This document shows, one piece after another, positions 26,435 to 34,629 of a stretch of 64,000 bases of DNA. Numbering within the stretch: the first letter of the stretch is position 1; each line of letters starts with the position of its first letter. The translations under genes and the position numbers were made by a program. The stretch is from Fodinibacter sp963833495 (lineage in GTDB: Bacteria; Actinomycetota; Actinomycetes; Actinomycetales; Dermatophilaceae). The notes beneath the pieces are model-generated. The model saw only the letters and a program-made list of their open reading frames with translations. It searched no databases and had not been told where the DNA came from. The stretch is from NCBI GenBank assembly GCA_963833495.1, contig CAWHYJ010000001.1, positions 145,203 through 209,202 on the forward strand, written 5' to 3'.

Positions 26435-27571
26435 TCAGGTGGCGGTCTGGGCGAGGGCCGGCTCGTCGCCGTCGTCGTGCGGCTCGACCTTGGTGCTCGC
26501 CGTCCACATCAGCCAGCCGAGGGCACCCAGCGGCACCTCCATGAGGTGCGTGAAGATCGAGAAGAGCACGACGCCGGCGGTCGCGCCGGCGGCGTCGGCG
26601 CCCCAGCCGACGAGCACCGCCGAGGTGGCCGTCTCGGTGATGCCGATGCCACCCGGGGTGATGCCGACCGCGGTGAGCAGCCGCCCGATGGCGAACGCCG
26701 CGAAGAGCAGGTTGAGCGGCAGGGTCACGCCCGTCTCGCGCATGATGAGCACGAAGAGCACGTAGTAGAAGCCGAAGAACCCGACCATGCCCAACGTCAT
26801 CGACAGCCAGCCGCTGCCCACGACCTCGTTGATCCGGGCCCGCAGGTCGGTGACCAGCTCCTCGATGCTCATCGACGGTACGGCGGGGTCCTCGTCGGCG
26901 GGGAGCGGCTCACCTGCGTCGGCGTCGGTCGTGGCGGTGGCCAAGGCTTTCGCTGCGGCCTTGGCCCGGCGGCGCCGGCGGATGGGCCCGAGCGCCCAGT
27001 CCAGCGCGCGACCGATGGCCTGGGCGGCCCGCTCGCTGACCATGATCGCGACCAGGGCGCCGAGGACGGCGAGCCCGGTGAACATCCCGGCCACCGCGAG
27101 GTCGGTCAGCGCGGGGGGAAGGGTCACCCCGCCGAACCACAGCGCACCGATGGCGACGACCGGCAGGGCGATGCGGGCCAGTACGTTCCAGACGCCGGTG
27201 ACGATGACCGACGTCGACGTGGCCCGGCGCGAGAAGCCCCAGGACCGGCAGATGGCATACGTCGCGGCAAGGCCCACCGCGCCACCGCCGGGCAGCAGGT
27301 TGGACACCGAGGACCCGCACAGGTTCACGATGAGCGCCTTGATGTGGCTCAGCCCGTGCAGCGAACCGGTGAAGGTGAAGGTGTAGCACCACAGCCCGAG
27401 GAGCATCAGCGCCTGGAAGAGCAGGGCGTGGCTGAGCGGGATGGTGCGGATGACGCTCCAGATGTCGGTCCACGACGTCTTGGCGAAGTAGGGCAGGCCC
27501 CAGATGAGCATCGCCGCGGCCAACCCCAGCCCGATGACCGTCTGCAGGATCTGCTTGGTGCGCGAGCTCAT
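26435..27571 (-). CDS. YbhN/AglD-type lysyltransferase-family membrane protein (flippase-like)
   Basis: 378 residues with about eight membrane helices, matching the lysylphosphatidylglycerol synthetase membrane domain (UPF0104/YbhN). Family motifs include LPGGGAVGLAATYAICRSWG and the C-terminal PGGIGITETATSAVLVGWGA. A long charged cytoplasmic loop rich in Arg and Ala (about residues 210-260) interrupts the helices. Members are linked to lipid or polyprenyl-sugar translocation. ATG 27571 overlaps the stop of the PIG-L gene (ATGA), so they are co-translated. Together with the GT4 gene next door this suggests glycolipid handling. Confidence 0.8.
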   Translation of the reverse strand: MSSRTKQILQTVIGLGLAAAMLIWGLPYFAKTSWTDIWSVIRTIPLSHALLFQALMLLGLWCYTFTFTGSLHGLSHIKALIVNLCGSSVSNLLPGGGAVGLAATYAICRSWGFSRRATSTSVIVTGVWNVLARIALPVVAIGALWFGGVTLPPALTDLAVAGMFTGLAVLGALVAIMVSERAAQAIGRALDWALGPIRRRRRAKAAAKALATATTDADAGEPLPADEDPAVPSMSIEELVTDLRARINEVVGSGWLSMTLGMVGFFGFYYVLFVLIMRETGVTLPLNLLFAAFAIGRLLTAVGITPGGIGITETATSAVLVGWGADAAGATAGVVLFSIFTHLMEVPLGALGWLMWTASTKVEPHDDGDEPALAQTAT

Positions 27572-28416
27572 CGCTCCCCCTCGAAGATATCGGTGCGCAC
27601 GGGGTGGCCCGGCGGGAGGGCGGGGTCGCGGAACCACTCCCTCCCGAACACGAGATCGTAGACGGGTCGGGGGATGCGCAGGAAGGCCGCCAGGGTGCGG
27701 TCGCCGGTCTGGCCTCCCTCGCCGGCGGATGCCGCGCCGCCGCCGGTCGCCTGCGAGGCGTGCGCCCGCATCGATGCCCGCTTCGCACCGGCGAACCGGC
27801 GGACGTCCACCCGGTGGGTGATGTCGGCGCGGGCGGAGAAGGCGCGCTCGAACGATGCCGGGTCGAACTCGACCGGGAAGCGGTAGACCCGGCCGACGGC
27901 GCGCACAGCGCGCACGATCGTGTCGCGGGGCACGGTGGCCTCGAGCACCCGAGGGGTCCGTGCGATCTCGGCGGCACGGGCGCCCACCTCGTGCACGCGC
28001 ACGTGGTCGCGGTGCCCGTAGCCGCCGTTGGCGTCGTACGAGAGCAGCAGGTCGGCACGCTCGGTGCGCAGCACCGCGGCCAGCCGCTCGGCCGCCTCCT
28101 CGACGGGGGCCCGGCAGAACCTGGTGACCCCGGGGACGTCCGGCTCGGGCTCGGCCCCGCTGCCGCTGTCGGCGTACCCGAGCCACTCGACCCGGGCCAC
28201 CCCGAGCGCCGCGGACGACCGCCGGGCCTCCTCCAGCCGACGCTCGCCGAGGCCTCCGTCGCCGCTCAGCTCGGCGGCCGCCAGGCCAGCCCCGCCGTCG
28301 GTCGCCAGCACCAGCACCACGCGATGGCCCTCCGCCGCGGCACGGGCCATCGTGCCTGCGGTGAGCAGGGCCTCGTCGTCGGGGTGGGCGTGGAAGGCCA
28401 CGATGGTGGGGGACAT
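27568..28416 (-). CDS. PIG-L family deacetylase
   Basis: 282 residues. Zinc-dependent N-acetylglucosaminyl deacetylase family (MshB, LmbE). The metal motif AFHAHPDDE is at residues about 7-15 and the second His cluster is in GGYGHRDHVRVHEVG at about residue 130. The C-terminus extends beyond the core. ATG 28416 directly precedes the metal motif, as usual. It faces the glycosyltransferase gene head to head across 36 bases and is coupled to the flippase-like gene. Deacetylation of a sugar amine made or carried by its neighbours is inferred; the substrate is not known. Confidence 0.85.
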   Translation of the reverse strand: MSPTIVAFHAHPDDEALLTAGTMARAAAEGHRVVLVLATDGGAGLAAAELSGDGGLGERRLEEARRSSAALGVARVEWLGYADSGSGAEPEPDVPGVTRFCRAPVEEAAERLAAVLRTERADLLLSYDANGGYGHRDHVRVHEVGARAAEIARTPRVLEATVPRDTIVRAVRAVGRVYRFPVEFDPASFERAFSARADITHRVDVRRFAGAKRASMRAHASQATGGGAASAGEGGQTGDRTLAAFLRIPRPVYDLVFGREWFRDPALPPGHPVRTDIFEGER

Positions 28417-28452
28417 CGATGCCCATCCTCCCGCATGGCAGGCTGAGGCCTC

Positions 28453-29586
28453 GTGAAGGTCGCCATGCTCACCGACTGCTACCCGCCTCGGCTGGGTGGG
28501 ATCGAGAGCCAGGTGCGCGACCTCTCGCGGCAGCTGGTGCGCGCCGGCCACTCGGTCGAGGTGTTCACGGCGACGGCCGGTCCGCGCGGCGAGCGCGGCG
28601 GCCACACCGCCACGGGCGACGACGGCGTCACGGTCCACCGGCTCGCCATCCCTCTTCCGGGCGGAATCCCGGTGAACCCGTTCGCTCCTCGCGAGGTGCG
28701 GCGGCGTCTCGAAGCAGGCGGGTTCGACGTCGCCCATGCCCACCTCGGTGTCGTGAGCCCGTTCGCCACCGACCTCGTGCCCGTGGCGCTGGGTGCCGGG
28801 CTGCCCGTCACCGCCACCTTCCACTGCGTGATCGGCCGCTCCTCCGCGGTGTTCCGAACTCTCGGACACTTGTCGCGCTGGGCTGGGCGTGGCGTGGCCC
28901 TGAACGCGGTCTCCGAGATGGCGGCAGCCCGGGTGTCCACCGCCGCCCGCGGCGCGCGCGTCGAGGTGGTGCCCAACGGCGTGGATGCCGCGTGGTGGCG
29001 CCCGGTGACCGAGCGCGCGGAGGCGGGCACCCGGCATCCGGTGCACGTCGTGTCGGCGATGCGGCTGGTGTCGCGCAAGCGTCCCCTCGCCACCCTGGAC
29101 GTGCTGCACCGGGCGCGCGCCGTGCTCGACCCGGCCGTGCCGCTGCGCGCCACCATCGTCGGTGAGGGGCCGCAGCGCCGGCTGATGGAGCGCCGGCTGC
29201 GCACCCACGGGCTCGACTGGGTCGACCTGCCCGGGCGGGTCGGGAAGGAGGAGCTGCGCCGGCTGCACCACGGGGCCGACGTGTACCTGACCGCGGCGCG
29301 GCTGGAGGCGTTCGGCATCGCCCCGCTCGAAGCGCGCGCCGCCGGGGTGCCGGTGGTGGCGCCGCGCGGCACCGGGGTCGACGACTTCGTCGAGGACGGC
29401 GTCGACGGCCTGCTCGCCGACGGCGACGGCCCGCTCGGGCTCGCCCTCGCCCGGCTCGCCGGTGACGACGCGCTGCGCGCCCGGATGCGCGCTCATCTGC
29501 TGGCCACCCCTCCGGCGCAGGACTGGGGCGGCGTGCTGGCCGCGACCCTGGCCGAGTACGACCGGGCCGGGGTGCGCGCCTCGTGA
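28453..29586 (+). CDS. GT4-family glycosyltransferase
   Basis: 377 residues with a GT-B fold. The N-terminal motif TDCYPPRLGGIESQVRDLS is typical of GT4 enzymes such as MshA and PimB relatives. The donor-binding region includes VVSAMRLVSRKRP, IVGEGPQRRLMERRL and the EAFGIAPLEARAAGVPVVA stretch. The sugar donor (nucleotide-hexose) and acceptor are not determined. It is divergent from the PIG-L gene. Its stop overlaps the GTG of the Nudix gene. The pairing of GT4 with PIG-L recalls mycothiol synthesis but also many glycolipid pathways. Confidence 0.85.
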   Translation: MKVAMLTDCYPPRLGGIESQVRDLSRQLVRAGHSVEVFTATAGPRGERGGHTATGDDGVTVHRLAIPLPGGIPVNPFAPREVRRRLEAGGFDVAHAHLGVVSPFATDLVPVALGAGLPVTATFHCVIGRSSAVFRTLGHLSRWAGRGVALNAVSEMAAARVSTAARGARVEVVPNGVDAAWWRPVTERAEAGTRHPVHVVSAMRLVSRKRPLATLDVLHRARAVLDPAVPLRATIVGEGPQRRLMERRLRTHGLDWVDLPGRVGKEELRRLHHGADVYLTAARLEAFGIAPLEARAAGVPVVAPRGTGVDDFVEDGVDGLLADGDGPLGLALARLAGDDALRARMRAHLLATPPAQDWGGVLAATLAEYDRAGVRAS

Positions 29587-30245
29587 TCACCGTCGTCGGC
29601 AGCCAGGACGGCCGGGTGGTCACCCGGTTCGCGCTCGCGCACGGCGAGGACCCCGCGATGGGACTGGCGGTGCGCGGCTGGCCGGGCACGGTCGTGGGGG
29701 TCGAGGGCGTGCTGGGTGACCTCACCCTGCGGTATGCCGTGCAGCCGGCCGCACCGGTCGACCCACCGCACGGCCCGGAGGGCCCGGGGCTCACGGATGC
29801 CGAGCGGCTGGGGGTCGACCCGCACCAGCGCGTCGCGGCCTACGCCGTGGTCGTCGCCGACGGAAGGCTGCTGCTGACCCAGCTGGCCGGCTACACGGGT
29901 GCGGCCGGCCGGTGGAACCTGCCCGGTGGTGGGCTCGACCCCGGCGAGTCGCCCACCGATGGGGTGGTGCGGGAGGTGGCCGAGGAGACCGGGCAGGTCG
30001 TCGACGACGTGCGGCTGGTCGACGTGATGACCCAGCACTGGGTGGGGCGCTCGCCCCGCGGGCTCGAGGACTACCACGCGGTGCGTCTGCTGCACACGGC
30101 ACGCTGCGAACGGCCGACCCGCCCCGTCGTGCATGACGTGGGCGGGTCGACGTCCGACGCGCGGTGGGTGCTGCTGGACGACCTCGGGTCGGTGGCCGTC
30201 GTGGCGAGTGTCGGTGCTGCGCTGCGCGCGGTGGGGCTCGCCTGA
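29583..30245 (+). CDS. Nudix hydrolase with N-terminal extension
   Basis: 220 residues. The Nudix box GGGLDPGESPTDGVVREVAE, continuing ETGQV, lies at about residues 118-142 and coordinates magnesium for pyrophosphate hydrolysis. The first 85 residues (TRFALAHGEDPAMGLAV) are not part of the Nudix fold and are not recognised. The GTG at 29583 overlaps the preceding stop (GTGA). Likely substrates are nucleotide-sugars or NDP compounds, in keeping with the glycosyltransferase it is coupled to, though this is inference. Confidence 0.82.
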   Translation: MITVVGSQDGRVVTRFALAHGEDPAMGLAVRGWPGTVVGVEGVLGDLTLRYAVQPAAPVDPPHGPEGPGLTDAERLGVDPHQRVAAYAVVVADGRLLLTQLAGYTGAAGRWNLPGGGLDPGESPTDGVVREVAEETGQVVDDVRLVDVMTQHWVGRSPRGLEDYHAVRLLHTARCERPTRPVVHDVGGSTSDARWVLLDDLGSVAVVASVGAALRAVGLA

Positions 30246-30260
30246 CGACACCGGGCGACC

Positions 30261-30665
30261 TCAGGCGCGGGTGTCGCGGCTTCGGCTGCTGCGCAGGCCG
30301 ATCGCCCCGACGAGCAGCACCACCAGTCCGGCGGCGACCACGCTCCACGGGCCGAGGTCGCCCCACGGCAGGGTGATGTCGGTGAGCTCGCCGACGAGCA
30401 CGCTGCCCGCCACGAGCAGCCCGAGCAGGCCGAGCACGAGGGCGAAAGGAGCCGGGCCGGTGAGCCACTCCGGCTCGGGCGGGGTGGCCGGTGCCGGGAT
30501 CTCCGGTGCCGGTGCGGTCTCGGTCATGGTCGCGCCCGGCGTCGGCAGCACCGTGGTGGCGCCGTCGTCGGTGATCACTTCCTCAGTGAACATGTCGTCG
30601 GCCAGGGTGTCGTCGTGCCGCGGGGTGGGGGTCTCGGGGGTGGGGGGAGTGGTCGGGGTGGTCAT
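30261..30665 (-). CDS. Small membrane protein coupled to the LiaF-like gene
   Basis: 134 residues. The first 75 are acidic and rich in Thr and Pro with no recognisable motif. Two hydrophobic helices follow (FALVLGLLGLLVAGSVLVGEL and GPWSVVAAGLVVLLVGAIGL), then a short basic tail. ATG 30665 shares a base with the stop of the upstream gene (TGATG); GTG 30668 is an alternative. It is the second gene of the PspC-gene transcript. No family recognised. Confidence 0.6.
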   Translation of the reverse strand: MTTPTTPPTPETPTPRHDDTLADDMFTEEVITDDGATTVLPTPGATMTETAPAPEIPAPATPPEPEWLTGPAPFALVLGLLGLLVAGSVLVGELTDITLPWGDLGPWSVVAAGLVVLLVGAIGLRSSRSRDTRA

Positions 30666-32071
30666 CACTGCTCCTGGATGGTGATCTGGCCCAGTCCGAG
30701 CTGGGCGTCGACGACGACCTGCACGGGCTGCTCGCCGATGAGGGTCGAGGTGCTGCGGTCGCTGCCGCTGGTGTCAGTGGCGCCGCCGATGCCGCCGGTG
30801 TGGGTGATGTCGCCGAAGCCGACGCTGGCGTCGACGCGCGTGTCCAGACCGTTCGGCACCAGGATGGTGAGCTCACCGGCGCCCATCTCGACGGTGATCC
30901 GCTGGGGCGTGACCGTCACGGCGGCGGAGTCGATCCTGCGCAGGTCGAGGGTGGCGTCGCCGGCGCCGAGCTGGTAGGCGGTGGTGCCGGTAGCGGTCAC
31001 CGGAGCCCAGGTGCGGTCGCCGACGCCGTCCTGCACGTCGACCCGCGAGGCGGCCGAGGCGGCCACGAGGAGCAGGGCGAGGCACACCACGAGGAACCCG
31101 CTGAAGCCGGAGGCCCGGCCCCGCAGCCCGAGGGTGAGGACGACGACCGACACGCCGGTCAGGGCGATGATGAACCCCAGGGTGGCCGAGCTGCCCGGGA
31201 AGCCGAGGGGGTCGTCGAGCGCCGCGCCGAGGCCGATGCCGACGAGGGCGATGCCGAGCGACACCAGCCCGACGAAGGCGCTGGGGCGGCGGCGACGGGG
31301 GCGCGGCGGCGGGGGCGGGCCGACCGGGCCGACCGGGCGCGGCGGGGCGGGCGGGGTGGGCCGGCCGCCGTACGGGCCGGAGGGCCCGCTGGCCGGGGGG
31401 CCACCGTAGGTGCCGGGCTGGGGGGCGCGGTAGGCACCCGGCTGGCCGCCGGCATACGGCGGTGGCGGGGCCTGGGTCGGGGCGCTCGCCATCGGCGGCG
31501 TGGCGTAGCTGGGGGTGGCGGACATGGCCTCTCCTGACGGGGGCGGGGTGGCGCCCTGGGGCGCGGGGGGTATGGGGGTGCCGTAGGGCGGCGGGGCGGT
31601 CACGCTGCCGTAGCCGGTCTGCGGCGTGCCGCGGTTGCGCCGGGCCAGCACCAGCCAGGCGACCGCGGCGACCGGGATCAGCCACAGCGGTGCGAACCAG
31701 CCGTTGCCGTTGCCGATCGAGAACACCCCACCGATCACCAGGAAGGCGGCGAGCACGAGCAGCGCGATCGGGCCGGCATCGCCCTGGCGCACCGCGCGCT
31801 CGGCGAGGATGTCGCCCTGCCGGTCGGGCAGGAGCAGCCAGAGGATGACGTAGGCGGTGAGGCCGATGCCACCGAGGAAGGCGAGCACGACCGCCGCCGC
31901 CCGGATGAGCACCGGGTCGACACCGAAGCGCTGGGCCAGGCCGGTGCAGACACCGCCGAACCAGCGGCCGTCGGTGTCGCGGGAGTAGCCGCTGCTGCGC
32001 AACCGGGCGAAGCTGTCGTCGAGGAAGGAGGTGCTCGGTGGCGGCACGCTGTGGGTGGGGTTCTCGGTCAT
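30665..32071 (-). CDS. PspC-domain membrane protein with LiaF-like C-terminus
   Basis: About 468 residues. A PspC domain (GGVCTGLAQRFGVDPVLIRA, then GIGLTAYVILWLLLP) lies near residues 37-75. A Gly/Pro/Tyr-rich cytoplasmic linker of about 110 residues carries runs of Pro. Further membrane helices follow, then a C-terminal beta-rich region (ATLDLRRIDSA to GLGQITIQEQ) resembling the LiaF C-terminal domain. LiaF-type proteins act as sensors or brakes in envelope-stress signalling. It is divergent from a PspC-domain histidine kinase across 115 bases, so a three-part sensing unit is likely. Confidence 0.78.
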   Translation of the reverse strand: MTENPTHSVPPPSTSFLDDSFARLRSSGYSRDTDGRWFGGVCTGLAQRFGVDPVLIRAAAVVLAFLGGIGLTAYVILWLLLPDRQGDILAERAVRQGDAGPIALLVLAAFLVIGGVFSIGNGNGWFAPLWLIPVAAVAWLVLARRNRGTPQTGYGSVTAPPPYGTPIPPAPQGATPPPSGEAMSATPSYATPPMASAPTQAPPPPYAGGQPGAYRAPQPGTYGGPPASGPSGPYGGRPTPPAPPRPVGPVGPPPPPRPRRRRPSAFVGLVSLGIALVGIGLGAALDDPLGFPGSSATLGFIIALTGVSVVVLTLGLRGRASGFSGFLVVCLALLLVAASAASRVDVQDGVGDRTWAPVTATGTTAYQLGAGDATLDLRRIDSAAVTVTPQRITVEMGAGELTILVPNGLDTRVDASVGFGDITHTGGIGGATDTSGSDRSTSTLIGEQPVQVVVDAQLGLGQITIQEQ

Positions 32072-32186
32072 GGCTCCAGCGTGGTCCCGGCGACGGGGTG
32101 CTCGCCATGAGGGTCGACCCTGACGCCCCCCTGAGCCGACCCCGGGACCGACCCTGCTCACCCGGCACGTAGGTCAGGATGGGGGT

Positions 32187-33503
32187 GTGCCCACGCCCTA
32201 CGAGCCTGCAGCCGCGCACCCGCGCCCGGTGACCGACGGTGGTCCCGACGCCGGTGCCGCAGCGGGGATGCCGTCGGCGTACGGCTACGACCACCCGCCG
32301 GCCCGCGCGCCGCGGCCCCCGCTCGTGCGGTCTCGCTCCCGCGGCTGGACCCCCGGGGTCTGCGGCGCGGTGGCCCGCCACCTGGGTGTCTCGCGCCGCA
32401 GCGTGCGCATCACCTTCATCCTGCTGACCCTCGCCGGCGGCGCCGGCCTCGCGGCCTACGTGTTCCTCTGGGCCCTCACCCCCGAGGGCGACGTCGACAT
32501 CGACCCGTCGCAGGTGCCCGACCAGGGCACCCCGCCGGAGCGCCGGCAGTGGGGGCTGGTGCTCGTCGTGGGCGCACTGCTCGTCATCGGCGGCGCGGTG
32601 CTGCTCACCCCGGTGCTCGGCGGAGGCGTCATCGGCACCCTCCTCGTGCCCCTGTTCACGATCGCGGTCGGCGCCATCGTCGCCTGGTCCAACCTCGACG
32701 ACACCCAGCGCTCGCGGTGGCTGGGCTCCGGCGAGGGCCGCTACGGCTGGATGCGGGTGGCGCTCGGCGTGGGGCTGGCCGTGGCCGGCATCCTCGTCAT
32801 CGTCACCCGCGGCGAGTCGATCTCGGCCGTCTGGGACGCCCTGCTCGCCGCCATCGCCGTGCTCGTCGGGGCGCTGATCATCGCCGCGCCGTGGGCGCTG
32901 CGGCTGTGGGGCGACCTGCGCCGCGAGCAGGTGGCCGCCGCGCGCGCCACCGAGCGGGCCGACATCGCCGCCCACCTGCACGACTCGGTGCTGCAGACCC
33001 TCGCCCTCATCCAGCGCCAGTCGCACGACAGTGCGGCCGTCACCCGGCTGGCCCGCGCGCAGGAGCGCGAGCTGCGCTCGTGGCTGTACGCCGGGCCGCA
33101 GGGTTCCCAGTCGACGCTCGCCGCGGCGGTGACCGAGGTGGCCCACGACGTCGAGGACCTGCACGGCGTCGCGATCGACCTCGTGGTGACCGGGGACCGG
33201 CCCTACGAGCCGCACGGTGCGGCGCTGGCCCAGGCGATGCGCGAGGCCCTGCTCAACGCCGTGCGGCACGGCGGCACCCCGGTCACGGCCTACGTCGAGA
33301 TCGGGCCCACCGGGGTCGAGGCGTTCGTGCGCGACCGGGGCGACGGCTTCGACCTCGACACCGTGCCCGACGACCGGCTCGGCGTGCGCCAGTCGATCCT
33401 GGGCCGGATGGAGCGGCACGGGGGCACGGCGCGCGTGCGACGCCGCGACGACGGAACCGAGGTGGAGCTGACGCTGCCACCCATCGAAGGAGGAACGTCA
33501 TGA
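32187..33503 (+). CDS. PspC-domain sensor histidine kinase
   Basis: 438 residues. It begins with a PspC domain (GVCGAVARHLGVSRRSVRI) and several membrane helices (about residues 80-250). The catalytic part has the phospho-accepting region ERADIAAHLHDSVLQTL with His265, then an HATPase domain with EALLNAVRHG and FVRDRGDGFD. This is the NarL-type HisKA_3 class. GTG 32187 gives the full protein. The stop overlaps the start of the response regulator (ATGA), so sensor and regulator are co-translated. The proposed signal is cell-envelope stress, inferred from the PspC domain and LiaF-like neighbour. Confidence 0.85.
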   Translation: MPTPYEPAAAHPRPVTDGGPDAGAAAGMPSAYGYDHPPARAPRPPLVRSRSRGWTPGVCGAVARHLGVSRRSVRITFILLTLAGGAGLAAYVFLWALTPEGDVDIDPSQVPDQGTPPERRQWGLVLVVGALLVIGGAVLLTPVLGGGVIGTLLVPLFTIAVGAIVAWSNLDDTQRSRWLGSGEGRYGWMRVALGVGLAVAGILVIVTRGESISAVWDALLAAIAVLVGALIIAAPWALRLWGDLRREQVAAARATERADIAAHLHDSVLQTLALIQRQSHDSAAVTRLARAQERELRSWLYAGPQGSQSTLAAAVTEVAHDVEDLHGVAIDLVVTGDRPYEPHGAALAQAMREALLNAVRHGGTPVTAYVEIGPTGVEAFVRDRGDGFDLDTVPDDRLGVRQSILGRMERHGGTARVRRRDDGTEVELTLPPIEGGTS

Positions 33504-34222
33504 GCCACCCGACCCCGACCGCAGGTGCGCTGCCCGGACCCGTGCGGGTGGTGCTCGTCGACGACCACCGGATGTTCCGCACCGGCGTGCGCGCCGAGCT
33601 GACCGACGCGATGGCTGCGAGCGGGATCCCGGTGTGCGAGTTCGTCGGTGAGGCACCCGACGTCGACACCGCGATCGCCGTGATCCGGGCCGAGCAGCCC
33701 GACGTCGTCCTCCTCGACGTGCACCTGCCCGGCGGCAACGGCAACGGCGGGGTCGACGTCATCCACGGCTGCTTCGGTGTGCAGGCCCGCTCGGGAGCAC
33801 CCGTGCGCTTCCTGGCCCTGTCGGTCTCGGATGCCGCCGAGGACGTCATCGCCGTCATCCGCGCCGGGGCGCGCGGCTACGTCACCAAGACGATCGGCGC
33901 GCGCGACCTGATCACCGCCATCCGCCGGGTCGCCGACGGGGATGCCGTGTTCTCGCCGAGGCTCGCGGGGTTCGTGCTCGACGCCTTCGGCGCCGCCGCG
34001 GGTGAGATCGCGGAGGTCGACGAGGAGCTCGACCGGCTGTCGGCGCGCGAGCGCGAGGTGATGCGGCTGATCGCGCGCGGCTACCAGTACAAGGAGGTCG
34101 CCAAGGAGCTGTTCATCTCGGTCAAGACGGTCGAGACCCACGTCTCCTCGGTGCTGCGCAAGCTGCAGCTGTCCTCGCGGCACGAGCTCACCGCCTGGGC
34201 GATGGGTCGCCGACTCCTCTGA
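33500..34222 (+). CDS. NarL/LuxR-family response regulator
   Basis: 240 residues. The receiver domain has the acidic pair D21-D22, phospho-acceptor D73 (VVLLDVHLPGG) and Lys130 (YVTK). A LuxR helix-turn-helix follows (LSAREREVMRLIARGYQYKE, then KTVETHVSSVLRKL). GAAGGAGG precedes the ATG by about 6 bases. It is coupled to the PspC kinase and is probably phosphorylated by it. Targets likely include the divergent PspC/LiaF-like gene, but no binding site is proven. Confidence 0.9.
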   Translation: MSHPTPTAGALPGPVRVVLVDDHRMFRTGVRAELTDAMAASGIPVCEFVGEAPDVDTAIAVIRAEQPDVVLLDVHLPGGNGNGGVDVIHGCFGVQARSGAPVRFLALSVSDAAEDVIAVIRAGARGYVTKTIGARDLITAIRRVADGDAVFSPRLAGFVLDAFGAAAGEIAEVDEELDRLSAREREVMRLIARGYQYKEVAKELFISVKTVETHVSSVLRKLQLSSRHELTAWAMGRRLL

Positions 34223-34247
34223 GACCGCCGCGCCCTAGGGTGTGCCC

Positions 34248-34604
34248 ATGGAACTGCTGATCAACGTCTTCGTCGTCCTCCACCTGCTCGGCATGGCCGC
34301 GATCATCGGCAGCGCTCTCTTCGTCGCGCGTGGGGCCGTCACCCCCGCCCTGGTGTGGGGTGCGCGAGCGCAGCTGCTCACCGGCATCATCCTCGTCGGC
34401 CTGGTGCAGGCCAACGACGAGGAGCCCAACAACATCAAGATCGGCGTCAAGCTGCTCGTCGCCATCGCGGTCGTGGCCTGCGCCGAGATCGCGGCGGCCA
34501 AGGAGCGCAAGGGCCAAGGGGCTCGCCCGCAGCTCGTGCTGGCGGCCGGGGTGCTCGCCCTGGTCAACGTGCTCGTCGCCGTGCTCTGGACCACCGCCAG
34601 CTGA
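34248..34604 (+). CDS. Small integral membrane protein
   Basis: 118 residues with about four hydrophobic helices. The protein starts MELLINVFVVLHLLGMAAII, then ARAQLLTGIILVGLVQ, VKLLVAIAVVACAEIAA, and ends LVNVLVAVLWTT. A conserved-looking EEPNNIKIGVK lies between the second and third helices. The fold recalls small quinone/heme-type membrane proteins, but no family can be assigned. GTG 34242 would add two residues. It follows the response regulator by 25 bases. Confidence 0.65.
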   Translation: MELLINVFVVLHLLGMAAIIGSALFVARGAVTPALVWGARAQLLTGIILVGLVQANDEEPNNIKIGVKLLVAIAVVACAEIAAAKERKGQGARPQLVLAAGVLALVNVLVAVLWTTAS

Positions 34605-34613
34605 CCCCGGCCA

Positions 34614-34629
34614 CTGACCCCGGGGTCAG
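34614..34629. terminator. Palindrome between convergent genes
   Basis: A perfect 16-base palindrome (CTGACCCCGGGGTCAG) lies between the stop of the small membrane protein and the stop of the quinone oxidoreductase, overlapping the latter. A preceding CTGACCCCGG copy at 34601-34610 could pair with the same arm. It is suitable as a bidirectional transcription end, though a perfect palindrome with no loop would form only a weak hairpin. Confidence 0.4.
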
